Of a stretch of 41,298 nucleotides of DNA, positions 30,677 through 39,664 are shown piece by piece. Origin of the DNA: Pseudomonadota bacterium (lineage in GTDB: Bacteria; Myxococcota_A; UBA9160; SZUA-336). How positions within the stretch are numbered: the first letter of the stretch is position 1; every line of letters begins with the position of its first letter. A program made the position numbers and the translations under genes. The notes beneath the pieces are model-generated. The model was given only the letters and a program-made list of their open reading frames with translations, did no database searches and was not told the origin of the DNA. The stretch covers positions 19,269-60,566 of the forward strand of contig JAGWBS010000020.1 in the NCBI GenBank assembly GCA_021295775.1. Reading direction: 5' to 3'.

Positions 30677-32116
30677 TCAGGCCCCCGCCGGGTCCCAGGG
30701 CGTCGCCAGCGCCGCCGCCCGGCCCGCCAGGCGGCCGAAGAAGGTCGCGTCGCCGATGCAGGTCCCGCTGGCGTAGCCCGACGCCGAGCGCGGGATGCCG
30801 CAGGCGGTGCGCCCGGCGGCGAACAGGCCCGGCACGATCCGGCCCTCGGTGGTGAGCACCTCGCCGTCGGGACGCGTGTGCAGTCCGCCCAGCGTGAAGG
30901 CCATGTAGCTCGCCTTGCCGAACGAGCACTCCAGCGCCGCGAAGGGGGGATGGTCGAGCGGCGCCAGCCACTCGTCCTGCTTGTGGAAGAGCGGATCGAC
31001 CCCCTGCCGGGCGCCGCGGTTGTACACCTCGACGGTGTGCTGGAGCATGCTCTCGGGCAGTCCGAGCGCGGCTTCGAGTTCGGCGATCGTCTCGGCGGTT
31101 TCCGCCAGTTCGAAGCCCATCTCGGGCCAGCCGAAGCAGGCGTCGTCGGCGATCAGGTAGACGCTGCCGCCCGGCTGCCTGCAGGCCGCTTCGCCCACCC
31201 GCCCGTGGTAGCTGTCCTCGTTGACGAAGCGCTGTCCCTGGGCGTTGACCAGGATTCCGCGCGTCAGGCTGGCGGGCGGGTAGAAGGGCAGCGTGATGTG
31301 GTACTCGGACATGTGGATGGGAGCGCCGCGCGCCGCCATGCCCATCTGGATGCCCGCTCCGTCGTCGTAGGGGTTGCCGATCAGCTCCGCGCGTCCAACC
31401 AGATGCGGCATGTGCCGGCTCACCATGCTCTCGTTCATGGCGAACCCGCCGGCGCACAGGATCACGCCGCGGCGCGCGCGGATCGCCTGTTCCCGGCCGT
31501 CCTGCCGGACGATCGCTCCCGCGACCCGGCCCCCTTCGCCCACCACCAGCGTCAGGACGCTCGCGTCGTAGCGGATTTCGGCTCCGCCGGCTTCGACGGC
31601 CTGGTGCAGCTTGGCGAAGAGCAGCGGCCCCGCATCGTCTTCCTGGGCCACCTTGTGACCGCGGGGCGCGGGCGCGGCCTTTTCGCGGAAGGGCCAGGCC
31701 TTCTCGTTGCCCGACCAGATCAGGCCATCGTCGGTCGGCTGCATCAGGCAGCGCTGTTCGTAGATGGAGTCCTTGAACGGCACGCCGAGCGAGACCAGCC
31801 AGTCGAAGTGCTCGACGCTGCGGTCGCAGTACAGCCGCGCTTTCTCTTCGTCCGGGTCGTCGGCGCACTGCATGATGTAGTCGAACATGTTGTCGGCGCT
31901 GTCCTCGAACCCGCAGGCTTTCTGGACGCGCGTTCCCCCGCCCAGGTAGAGGTGCCCGGCCGCGATGGCGGTCGTCCCGCCGCCGCCGCTGGCGCGCTCC
32001 AGCACCATCACCCGCGCACCGGCGCGCGACGCCTCGATCGCCGCGCACGCGCCCGCTCCGCCCTAACCGACGATCACCACGTCGGCCTCGGCCTCCCCAC
32101 ACTCCCCCGAAGCCAC
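30677..32116 (-). pseudogene. FAD-dependent oxidoreductase (fumarate reductase/KstD-like) with in-frame amber codon
   Basis: The frame encodes a flavoprotein of the fumarate reductase/3-ketosteroid dehydrogenase family, starting at a likely GTG (32116) with MASGECGEAEADVVIVG. At 32065-32063 a TAG interrupts it, at the x position of the GxGxxG FAD motif (VVIVG-stop-GGAGACAAIEA). The remaining ~460 residues are uninterrupted and typical: MVLERASGGGGTTAIA, FDWLVSLGVPF, ILCAGGFAMN and the C-terminal IPRSASGYASGTCIGD flavin block. An ATG at 32011 would start a 444-residue product lacking the FAD loop. This could be a recent nonsense mutation, a sequencing error or programmed readthrough; nothing in the sequence decides between them. 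The promoter-like TACACT lies 55 nt upstream of the GTG. Confidence 0.8.
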
Positions 32117-32171
32117 CGGCCTCCGCTAGGACGGCCCCCGGACGGCATCCGCGCGCCCTTGGCGAGCGCGC

Positions 32172-32177
32172 AGTGTA
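32172..32177 (-). promoter_or_regulatory. -10-like box TACACT for flavoprotein gene
   Basis: On the minus strand TACACT followed by GCGCGC lies 55 nt before the GTG at 32116. The same hexamer occurs before the cupin gene at 36803. Confidence 0.4.
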
Positions 32178-32227
32178 AGCCGGGTCCGCGAGCCGCGTCC
32201 GGGCACGAACCCGCCCTCGGCGGGGGT

Positions 32228-32256
32228 TTGACGCCCCGGGGCGGCTTGGAGATGCT
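32228..32256 (+). promoter_or_regulatory. Promoter-like TTGACG-N17-GATGCT for SDR at 32278
   Basis: TTGACG (32228-32233) is a good -35 and GATGCT (32251-32256) a weak -10, with the ideal 17-nt spacer. The ATG follows 21 nt later after GGGAGG. This is the clearest -35 in the window. Confidence 0.5.
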
Positions 32257-32277
32257 GCGCGCCGAGGGAGGTGCCCC

Positions 32278-33156
32278 ATGCTCGACGTGTCCGCGATCCT
32301 GCTCACCGACAAGACCGCCGTCGTCACCGGAGGCGGCCAAGGCCTGGGCGAGGCGATCGCCCTGAACTTGGCGGCGTTCGGAGCGAACGTCGCCGTGCTC
32401 GACATCGACGAAGGCTCGGCCCGGCGAACCGCGGAGCGCGTGCGCGAGACCGGCCGCCGCAGTCTGGCCGTGCGCGCCGACGTGAGCCTGCGCGAGGACG
32501 TCGACGCCGCATTGGAGCGGACGCGCCGCGAGCTGGGAGAGATCGACGTGCTGGTCAACAACGCCGGCGACCTGACCGATCCGCGCCCCGCGCTGACGAT
32601 CACGGACGAGCGCTTCGACTACTTTCTGCGCTCGAACCTGCGCTCGGTCTGGCTGTGCAGCACCGACGTGGCCCGGCGCTGGATCGAGCTCGGCCGCCCG
32701 GGGGCGATCGTCAACCTGGCGACGACCGAGGCGATCCGCGGCTGTCCCAACTGGTCGGCCTACTCCGCCGCCAAGGCGGGCATCATCAACCTGACCAAGA
32801 CGCTTTCGTCCGAGTGGGGGCCGCACGGCATCCGCGTCAACGCGATCGCGCCCGACTACACGCCGTCCCCGGGAACCGAGTTCAGCGGGCGCAGGCTCAA
32901 CGACGCAGACCCCGGCTCGCTGGTGTTCCGCGACCGACCCGCCGCGGGGCAGGAGAGCCTGGCGGGGGTCGCGCCGTTCATCCCTCTGCGGCGCTACGGT
33001 TCGCCCGACGACACCGCCGGCCTGGCGATCTTCCTGGCGTCGGAGATGTCGGCCTGGATCACCGGCCAGACCATCGTCGTCGACGGCGGCTCGCTGGCCT
33101 GCGCGCGCGTCGAAGGCCCGCTGCCGCTGCCGATGTTCCTGGACCTGGACGACTAG
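32278..33156 (+). CDS. Short-chain dehydrogenase/reductase (SDR) with Thr for catalytic Ser
   Basis: This 292-residue SDR has TGGGQGLG (17-24), NNAG (94-97) and the Tyr162/Lys166 pair in WSAYSAAKAG. The catalytic Ser position, 13 residues before the Tyr, is Thr149 (NLATTEA), a rare but tolerable change. It is 25-40 residues longer than the other SDRs, with an insert after DYTPSPGTEF that may form a substrate lid. It is divergent from the broken flavoprotein; an SDR and a 3-ketosteroid dehydrogenase-like enzyme would fit one pathway, but this is inferred. Start ATG with GGGAGG as ribosome site. Confidence 0.9.
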   Translation: MLDVSAILLTDKTAVVTGGGQGLGEAIALNLAAFGANVAVLDIDEGSARRTAERVRETGRRSLAVRADVSLREDVDAALERTRRELGEIDVLVNNAGDLTDPRPALTITDERFDYFLRSNLRSVWLCSTDVARRWIELGRPGAIVNLATTEAIRGCPNWSAYSAAKAGIINLTKTLSSEWGPHGIRVNAIAPDYTPSPGTEFSGRRLNDADPGSLVFRDRPAAGQESLAGVAPFIPLRRYGSPDDTAGLAIFLASEMSAWITGQTIVVDGGSLACARVEGPLPLPMFLDLDD

Positions 33157-33348
33157 ACCCGGCTTCCCGGAGGGTTCCGCGGCCTGGCCGAAGCGGCCGC
33201 TTGCGCGCCTGTCGCGCGGACGTTTCGCAGCGTCCCGCCGCCGAGTTGCGCGGGGGGCGCCCCGATCGCGAGACTATGCGCCATAATCGTTCGCCCACCG
33301 GATCGCCGGCGGGACGCGAGCGCCCCGGTGCGCGGGAGAGAAGCGAGC

Positions 33349-34614
33349 ATGCGCAAAGACGACATGATCCTGGTGAGCGTCGACGACCACATCATCGAGC
33401 CGCCCGACCTGTTCGAAGGCCACATTCCCGAGCGCTGGGCGGGACGCGCCCCGCGGCTGCGCAAAGACCCCGCGACCGGACTCCAGACCTGGATGTGGGA
33501 AGGCGGCGCCTCCGTGACCGCGTTCCTGAACGCGGTGGTCACCCTGCCCAAGCAGGAGTGGGGATTCGATCCCAGCACCCTGGCCGAGATCAGGCCCGGC
33601 TGCTACGACGTGGCGCAGCGCGTGCGCGACATGGACGCCAACGGCGTGCTGGCGTCGATGTGCTTCCCGTCGTTCGCCGGCATGGCCGGCACCTTCTTCG
33701 CCGCCTGCGAAGACCTCGAACTGGCCTACGCCTGCCTGCAGGCCTACAACGACTGGCACATCGACGAGTGGGCCGCCAGCCACCCCGGCCGCTTCATCCC
33801 CCTGCCCCTGTCGCCGCTTTGGGACCCCGAGACGGCCGCCCAGGAGGTTCGCCGCGTGGCGCGCAAGGGCGCGACCGCGATCACCTTCTGCGAAGACACC
33901 GAGGCGGCCGGCTTCCCCAGCATCCACAGCGGCGCCTGGGACCCGTTCTTCGCCGCCTGCGTGGATGAGAACGTGACGCTCGCGATCCACATCGCCTCCT
34001 CGGGCAAGGGGCTGGAGGGCGGCGAGGACACGCCGATGGACGTGAAGGTCACCATGCCCTGCTGGAACGCGCTGCCCTGCGCCGCCAACCTGCTGTGGTG
34101 CAAGTCGCTGCAGCGCTACCCGGACCTGAAGATCGCCCTGTCGGAGGGAGGCACCTCCTGGATCCCGGGCTTCCTGGACCGCATGGAGCGACACTACGGC
34201 AACCAGCGCTGGACGGGTTCCGACCTGGGCGGTCTCTCGCCCACCGAGACCTTCCGGCGGCACTTCCTGGCCTGCTTCATCTGCGACCCGTCCGGCCTGC
34301 TTCTGCGCGATCGGATCGGCATCGACAACATTGCCTACGAAGTCGACTACCCGCACTCCGACTGCACCTGGCCGTATTCCGCAGACGAGCTCTGGGAGCA
34401 CATCGAGCTGGCGGACTGCGGCGAGGAGGAGATCCACAAGATCACCCACCTCAACGCGCTGCGCTGGCTGCGATTCGACCCGTTCAAGCACATCCCGAAG
34501 GCCGAGGCGACCGTGGGAGCGCTGAAGGCGCGCGCCAGCGACGTCGACATGCGCATGCGCTCGAAGACCGAGTACCAGGCCGAGTACGAAGCCGTCCACG
34601 GCCCGATCGCCTGA
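33349..34614 (+). CDS. Amidohydrolase-2 family metal-dependent hydrolase
   Basis: This 421-residue amidohydrolase-2 protein has the N-terminal site SVDDHIIEPPDLFEGH, a Trp-rich lid with LQTWMWEGG (about 45-55) and the C-terminal acid motif YEVDYPHSDCTWP. It is the longest and the least similar of the four copies. The ATG at 33349 has GGGAGAGAAG upstream; a GTG seven codons upstream is possible. A CATAAT box (33282) lies 61 nt upstream but is a poor promoter. The C-terminal tail beyond residue 385 is charged and variable. The reaction is unknown; related proteins are decarboxylases and hydrolases. Confidence 0.9.
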   Translation: MRKDDMILVSVDDHIIEPPDLFEGHIPERWAGRAPRLRKDPATGLQTWMWEGGASVTAFLNAVVTLPKQEWGFDPSTLAEIRPGCYDVAQRVRDMDANGVLASMCFPSFAGMAGTFFAACEDLELAYACLQAYNDWHIDEWAASHPGRFIPLPLSPLWDPETAAQEVRRVARKGATAITFCEDTEAAGFPSIHSGAWDPFFAACVDENVTLAIHIASSGKGLEGGEDTPMDVKVTMPCWNALPCAANLLWCKSLQRYPDLKIALSEGGTSWIPGFLDRMERHYGNQRWTGSDLGGLSPTETFRRHFLACFICDPSGLLLRDRIGIDNIAYEVDYPHSDCTWPYSADELWEHIELADCGEEEIHKITHLNALRWLRFDPFKHIPKAEATVGALKARASDVDMRMRSKTEYQAEYEAVHGPIA

Positions 34615-34657
34615 CGTCCGCAGGACGGCGCCCGGAGGCGGAGCCCGGCGCGCCGGA

Positions 34658-36214
34658 TCAGGGCCGCGCGCCGCGGCGTTTCGGACCGAGCCGGGTGCGC
34701 ACCAGATCGTGCGCCTGGCGGGCGAAGTCGACCAGCAGCGGGCGGGTGCGGCGCGGATCGATGATCTCTTCCACGCCGAAGGCCTCGGCGGTTCGGAACG
34801 GCGAGCGCAGGCCGGAGAGTTCGGACTCGAGCTGGGCGCGCAGCGCGTCGGGATCGTCGGAGGCCTCGAGCCGGCGCCGGTAGGCGGCCTCGACGCCGCC
34901 CTCGATCGGCAGCGATCCCCACTCGGCCGAGGGCCAGGCATAGCGGCCCAGCAGTCCCGGGCCGGCGTGCAGACCGCCGCCGACCCCGAAGACCTTGCGG
35001 ATCAGGATCGAGACGCGCGGCACGCTCGCCTGATAGGCCGCGGTCACGGCGCGCACGCCCTTGCGGATCGCGCCGCGGCGCTCGGCCTCCACGCCGACCA
35101 TGAAGCCGGGGTTGTCCACGAAGTAGACCAGCGGCAGGTGGAAGGTGTCGCACAGGTCGAAGAAGCGGACGATCTTCTCGGACTCGTCGGCGTCGATGGC
35201 GCCGGCGGCGACGCGCGGATCGTGGGCCAGGACCCCGACCGCGTACCCGTCCAGCCGCGCCAGCCCCGTGACCACCGCCCGCCCGTAGTGCCGCGACATC
35301 TCGAACAGGCTGCCGCGGTCCAGGACCAGGCCCAGCAGTTCGCGCACGTCGTAGGTCTTGCGGCGGTCGCGCGGGACGATCGACAGCAGCGCCTCCTCGG
35401 CGCGCCCGGGATCGTCATCGGGCTCGACCCGCGGCGGCGCCTCGTAGACCGAGCCGGGCAGGTACGACAGGAACGCGCGGATCTGGGCGAACGCCTCTTC
35501 CTCGCTTTCCGCCTCGTTGTCGACCGCGCCGCTGCCGCGCGCGTGGATGCGGTGGCCGCCGAGCTCTTCCTTGCCGACTTCGCGCCCCAGCGCGCGGCGC
35601 ACCACCGGCGGCCCGGCCACGAAGACCTGGCTGGTCTCGCGCACCATCACCGAGAAGTGCGAGGCGGCCACGCGCGCGGCTCCCAGGCCCGCCACCGGCC
35701 CCAGCGCCGCGGCGACCACCGGCACCGTGGACATCAGCTCCACCGAAGTCTCCCAGCCGAAGAGCACCGGCAGGTAGGAGCGCGCCAGCTTCTTGTTGGT
35801 CTTGACGCTGCCGCCTCCGCCCGTCCCGTCCACCAGCCGCACGATCGGCCGCCGGCCGGCCAGGGCGGCGCGCTCCGCCCAGCCCTGCTTGTCGCCGACC
35901 GCGCCGTCGGCGGCCCCGCCGCGCACCGTGAAGTCGTCGCCGCCCACGATCACCGCGCGCCTGTCGATCTCGCCCCGCCCGCAGACGAAGTTCGACGGGC
36001 GCACCTCGACCAGTCTCCCGTTCTCGTCGTACGCGGAGCGGCCCGCCAGCGCCCCGGTCTCGCGGAACGTGCCCGGGTCGAGCAGACGCTCGATGCGCTC
36101 TCGGACCGTCAGCCGGCCTGCCGCGCGGGCGCGCTCCACCCGCTCCTCGCCGCCCATGCGCTCGGCGAAGGCCTCGCGCCGCGCCAGCTCCTCGACCTCG
36201 GGCTTCCAGCTCAC
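34658..36214 (-). CDS. Acyl-CoA carboxylase carboxyltransferase (beta) subunit
   Basis: This 518-residue carboxyltransferase of the propionyl-/methylcrotonyl-CoA carboxylase type has both crotonase-like halves: the N-terminal oxyanion site VDGTGGGGSVKTNKK (about 130-144) and the C-terminal LVYFVDNPGFMVGVEAER followed by AWPSAEWGSLPIEGG. It transfers carboxyl from biotin to an acyl-CoA. No biotin carboxylase or biotin-carrier gene is in the window, so the partner lies elsewhere. It overlaps the cupin gene by four bases (GTGA) and uses a GTG start at 36214, so the two are co-translated. Substrate specificity cannot be read from the sequence. Confidence 0.9.
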   Translation of the reverse strand: MSWKPEVEELARREAFAERMGGEERVERARAAGRLTVRERIERLLDPGTFRETGALAGRSAYDENGRLVEVRPSNFVCGRGEIDRRAVIVGGDDFTVRGGAADGAVGDKQGWAERAALAGRRPIVRLVDGTGGGGSVKTNKKLARSYLPVLFGWETSVELMSTVPVVAAALGPVAGLGAARVAASHFSVMVRETSQVFVAGPPVVRRALGREVGKEELGGHRIHARGSGAVDNEAESEEEAFAQIRAFLSYLPGSVYEAPPRVEPDDDPGRAEEALLSIVPRDRRKTYDVRELLGLVLDRGSLFEMSRHYGRAVVTGLARLDGYAVGVLAHDPRVAAGAIDADESEKIVRFFDLCDTFHLPLVYFVDNPGFMVGVEAERRGAIRKGVRAVTAAYQASVPRVSILIRKVFGVGGGLHAGPGLLGRYAWPSAEWGSLPIEGGVEAAYRRRLEASDDPDALRAQLESELSGLRSPFRTAEAFGVEEIIDPRRTRPLLVDFARQAHDLVRTRLGPKRRGARP

Positions 36215-36771
36215 GCGCTCTCCCCGCCCGCGGCCGCGCTCATCCGCTGCAGCACTTCGGACAGCCGCTCGGGGGTGGCGACCTCCTTGCGCCCGCTCTT
36301 CGGATCCCAGAAGTGCCGCGTGGTGCCGAGCAGGTCGCCCCCGTAGACGTGGATCGCGCGCGCGGGCCGGTCCAGGGGGTTGGCGATCCGATGGACCGCG
36401 TCCTCGGCCAGCACGAAGACTTCTCCGGCGCGCACGCTGCGCCGCTCCACCTCGACCAGCCCGTCGGGGGACTCGCGGTAGACCACGTTGTCCTCCTGGC
36501 CTTCGTACTGGGCGATCACCGCCCACATGAGGTGATCGTGCTGCGGCGACACGATACCGCTGGGCAGGACCGCGTGGATCAAGGTCAGATCGTCCGAGCG
36601 GTGCAGGGCCCGGTCCGCCAGGCTGCCCTGCTCCGGGGCGGACTCCAACGCCCGGCTCAACTCCCCCGGACTCGCGACCACCGGTTCCAGGATCTCCGCC
36701 ACCCGCAGGGCCGGGGAGGGATCGGAGAGAGCCTCTCGGCAACTCCGGATCAGGGACTCGATCGAGAACAT
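36211..36771 (-). CDS. Cupin protein, cysteine-dioxygenase/thiol-dioxygenase-like
   Basis: This 186-residue single-domain cupin has iron-ligand His78 and His80 (PQHDH), a second-motif His127 (DAVHRIAN), and an N-terminal helix bundle, the layout of cysteine dioxygenase and other thiol dioxygenases. The acidic partner usually seen near the first motif is not obvious. Substrate unknown. The ATG at 36771 has GGAGAAGAG as ribosome site. Its stop overlaps the carboxyltransferase start by four bases, so these two unlike enzymes share a transcript. The box TACACT lies 31 nt upstream, in a short region divergent to the exporter gene. Confidence 0.75.
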   Translation of the reverse strand: MFSIESLIRSCREALSDPSPALRVAEILEPVVASPGELSRALESAPEQGSLADRALHRSDDLTLIHAVLPSGIVSPQHDHLMWAVIAQYEGQEDNVVYRESPDGLVEVERRSVRAGEVFVLAEDAVHRIANPLDRPARAIHVYGGDLLGTTRHFWDPKSGRKEVATPERLSEVLQRMSAAAGGESA

Positions 36772-36802
36772 CTCTTCTCCACGCCGTTCTTCCCGAGCCG
36801 CC

Positions 36803-36808
36803 AGTGTA
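36803..36808 (-). promoter_or_regulatory. -10-like box TACACT for cupin/carboxyltransferase operon
   Basis: On the minus strand TACACT followed by GGCGGCTC lies 31 nt before the ATG at 36771. It is a TAnnnT series member. Confidence 0.5.
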
Positions 36809-36828
36809 TTCCGCGGCGCGGATTCGAG

Positions 36829-36834
36829 TAGCAT
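36829..36834 (+). promoter_or_regulatory. -10-like box TAGCAT, leaderless type
   Basis: TAGCAT followed by CGGCAGCCGA abuts the ATG at 36845 with 10 nt between and no ribosome site, as for the TATAAT at 12357. Confidence 0.5.
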
Positions 36835-36844
36835 CGGCAGCCGA

Positions 36845-39244
36845 ATGGCCCTGCGCGGCAGAATCGAGGTGGGATTCGAGCGCTGGGGCGCGTTCGTGCA
36901 CGAGCGCCGCTGGTGGGTCGTAGCGGCGGTTCTGCTGGCCACCGCGGGGGCCCTCTCGCAGCTGGGCGAGCTGCGCCTGGACACCTCGACCGAAGGCCAG
37001 CTTCATCCGGACGACCCGATCCGGCTGGAGTACGACGCCTTTCGGGAGCAGTACGGTCGAGACCAGCGGATCATGCTCACGGTCGAGCCCCCAGAGGTCT
37101 TCGACCGCGACTTCCTGCTGCGGCTCGAGCGCTTCCACCAGGATCTCGAGTCGGACGTCCCCAAGCTCGACGACATCGACAGTCTGATCAACGCGCGACT
37201 GACGCTGGGCAGGGAGCAGGAGCTGATCGTGCGCGACCTGCTCGAGGAGCAGCCGCGCGACGACGCCGAACTGGCCGAGCTGCGCGAACACGTGATGAAT
37301 TCGCCGAGCTACCGCGACCTGGCGATATCGGCGGACGGAAAAATGGTCACGGTCGTGGTCGAGACCGACGCCTACTCCTCGATCGGCTACGAGGAGGACG
37401 CGCTGGCCGGCTTCGACGATGCCGAGCCGGCGGTGCCGGAACCGCGCCCCTTCATCACCGGCGAGGAGAACGCCGAGATCATCGCCGCGGTCGAGGCGAT
37501 CATCGAGCGCTACGACTCTCCGGCCTTCCCCATCCGCGCCGCGGGCGACCTTCTGCTCCCCGACGCGCTGCAGAAGATGATGCTGCGCGAGATGCCGCGC
37601 TTCTCGCTGACCGCGGTGGGCGTGATCGCGCTGCTGCTCAGCCTGCTCTTTCGACGCCTGTCCGGAGTGCTGCTGCCGCTGTCGGTCGCCGTGCTCTCGA
37701 CCCTGGTCGCACTGTCCGGGATGGCGGCCCGGGGAGTTCCCATCACTCTGCCGACCCAGGTCCTGCCGTCGTTCCTATTGGCGGTGGGCATCGGATACTC
37801 CGTTCACCTGCTCTCGGCGTTCTTCCAGCGCTTCGACGCGGGCGCCCCGCGCCGCGAGGCGCTGATGGGTGCGCTGGGTCACGCCGGGCTGCCGATCGCC
37901 CTGACCGGGCTCACCACCGGGGTCGGCGTACTGTCGTTCGCCAGCGCCGCGCTCGCGCCGATCGCGCAGTTCGGCGCCGTGGCGGCGGCCGGCATCCTGA
38001 TCTCCTTCGGCTACGCGCTGACGCTGCTGCCGGCGCTGGGCTCGATCGTCCCGCGGCGGCCCAGGCCGCGCGGCGCCGGAGCCGGGTTCCTCAACGCCGG
38101 GCTGCGCGCCTGCGGCCGCCTGTCGGTCCGATATCCGCGCAGCATCGCGGGCGCCACCGCCGTGCTGGTCGTGGTTTCGGCGCTGCTCGCCAGCGGTCTC
38201 CGCTTCAGCGCGAACCCGCTGCTCTACCTGCCGGAAGAGCACCCCATGCGCGACAACACCGAGTACATCGACGCGCGGCTGGGGGGCAGCGTGGGCTTCG
38301 AGGTCAGGATCGAGACGGGGCGCGAGAACGGCCTGTACGAGCCGGAGGTGATGAACCGGATCGACGAACTCAACCGCCGCGTCGCCCGCTACTCCGCCGA
38401 GGGCGGGCAGCTCGGCCGAACCGTCTCGGTGGTCGACGTGGTCAAGGAGACTCACCAGGCGCTCAACGAAAACCGCCCGGAGTTCTACGCCATCCCCCAA
38501 CAGCGGCGGCTTCTGGCCCAGGAGATGCTGCTGTTCGAGAACAGCGGCAGCGACGACCTGGAGCGGCTGGCCGATTCGAAGCTCAGCGAGGCCCGCTTCA
38601 GCGTGCGCGCCGCCTGGATCGATCCCTTCCTGCGGGCCCCGCTCGTGATCCGTGCCCAACGCGAGTTCAGCGAGATCCTGGGAGAGCACGCCAAGGTCAC
38701 GGTGACGGGCCTGATCGGCATCATGAGCCGGACCGCCAGCGCTACGGTGGAGAGCCTGACGCGCAGCTACCTGCTGGCCTTCGCCCTGATCACCCCGCTG
38801 ATGATGTTCCTGATCGGCAGTCTGCGCTCCGGGCTGGTGAGCATGGTTCCCAATCTGGTCCCGATCGCGGCCACCCTGGGCCTGATGGCGCTGGTCGGCA
38901 TCCCGCTGGACCTGTTCACGCTGCTGGTCGGCTGCATCGCGCTGGGCCTGGCGGTCGACGACACGATCCACTTCATCCACACCTACCGGCGCTACCTGGC
39001 GCGTTGCGGCGACCCGGTGGAGGCCGTCGACCGGACGATGCAGACGACCGGCCGCGCGCTGCTCTTCACCACCCTGGTGCTGACGGGCGGCTTCTCGATG
39101 TTCCTGCTGTCGTCGATGGCGAACCTGAGAGCCTTCGGCCTGCTCACCAGCTTCGCGATCTCGGCCGCCTTCGTGCTCGACGTGCTGGCGACCCCGGCCC
39201 TGCTGGTGCTGGTCACGCGCCGGCGCGGCGCCGCGCGGGGATGA
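36845..39244 (+). CDS. MMPL/RND-family exporter
   Basis: This 799-residue membrane protein has the RND plan: a first transmembrane helix near 23-43, a long periplasmic loop, a five-helix cluster (about 255-400), a helix near 425-445, a second loop, and a final five-helix cluster (about 640-790). LAVGIGYSVHLLSAFFQRF and GLAVDDTIHFIHTYRR carry the two conserved Asp/His-type motifs of this family. Such proteins move lipids or hopanoid-like molecules using the proton gradient. The ATG at 36845 is 10 nt after a TAGCAT box, without a ribosome site. The cargo is not known. It is divergent from the cupin gene. Confidence 0.9.
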   Translation: MALRGRIEVGFERWGAFVHERRWWVVAAVLLATAGALSQLGELRLDTSTEGQLHPDDPIRLEYDAFREQYGRDQRIMLTVEPPEVFDRDFLLRLERFHQDLESDVPKLDDIDSLINARLTLGREQELIVRDLLEEQPRDDAELAELREHVMNSPSYRDLAISADGKMVTVVVETDAYSSIGYEEDALAGFDDAEPAVPEPRPFITGEENAEIIAAVEAIIERYDSPAFPIRAAGDLLLPDALQKMMLREMPRFSLTAVGVIALLLSLLFRRLSGVLLPLSVAVLSTLVALSGMAARGVPITLPTQVLPSFLLAVGIGYSVHLLSAFFQRFDAGAPRREALMGALGHAGLPIALTGLTTGVGVLSFASAALAPIAQFGAVAAAGILISFGYALTLLPALGSIVPRRPRPRGAGAGFLNAGLRACGRLSVRYPRSIAGATAVLVVVSALLASGLRFSANPLLYLPEEHPMRDNTEYIDARLGGSVGFEVRIETGRENGLYEPEVMNRIDELNRRVARYSAEGGQLGRTVSVVDVVKETHQALNENRPEFYAIPQQRRLLAQEMLLFENSGSDDLERLADSKLSEARFSVRAAWIDPFLRAPLVIRAQREFSEILGEHAKVTVTGLIGIMSRTASATVESLTRSYLLAFALITPLMMFLIGSLRSGLVSMVPNLVPIAATLGLMALVGIPLDLFTLLVGCIALGLAVDDTIHFIHTYRRYLARCGDPVEAVDRTMQTTGRALLFTTLVLTGGFSMFLLSSMANLRAFGLLTSFAISAAFVLDVLATPALLVLVTRRRGAARG

Positions 39245-39265
39245 GGCGCTTCCGCCGGACCGCGC

Positions 39266-39664
39266 TCAGATCAACATGCGAGCCTCCGAGCGGCTGCGCC
39301 GGAACGCGATCCAGGCCAGGACCGCGATCGTGACCTCGAACGCCAGTCCCATGATGTGGAACTGCACGAAGTGGTCTTCGAGCAGGGCGCTTCCCCCGCG
39401 CGCCAGCGCGATCACTCCCATGACCGCGAACAGCGCCCAGCAGCCCGCGGAGACGCGCTCCCGGCCGCCCGCGGCCCACAGCAGGAACACGCCGAAGCCG
39501 ATCTGAAGGCCCCCGTACATCGCGCGGACCTCGGTCACTCCCGACACTTCGGAAATGGCGATTCCCCCCGCTTCGATCAGCTCGGCCGGCGAGAGCAGAT
39601 AGGCCGCGCCGATCAGGATGAACATCGCTCCGACGATGACCAGGTACACTCGAGCGAACTTCAT
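39266..39664 (-). CDS. Small DUF4345-like membrane protein
   Basis: This 132-residue protein has four predicted membrane segments (about 7-26, 46-66, 74-92 and 100-122) and the pattern LLSPAELIEAGG, then EVRAMYGGLQIGFGVFLLW, that I associate with the DUF4345 family of unknown function. The ATG at 39664 has a GGAGGG ribosome site, and a CACACT box at 39694-39699 lies 29 nt upstream. It converges on the exporter gene, 21 nt apart. No catalytic residues can be named. Confidence 0.75.
   Translation of the reverse strand: MKFARVYLVIVGAMFILIGAAYLLSPAELIEAGGIAISEVSGVTEVRAMYGGLQIGFGVFLLWAAGGRERVSAGCWALFAVMGVIALARGGSALLEDHFVQFHIMGLAFEVTIAVLAWIAFRRSRSEARMLI

Noticed and set aside
36845..39244. The exporter as a hopanoid transporter HpnN.
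   Set aside because: The MMPL topology fits, but no hopanoid biosynthesis gene is in the window, so the specific name is not supported.
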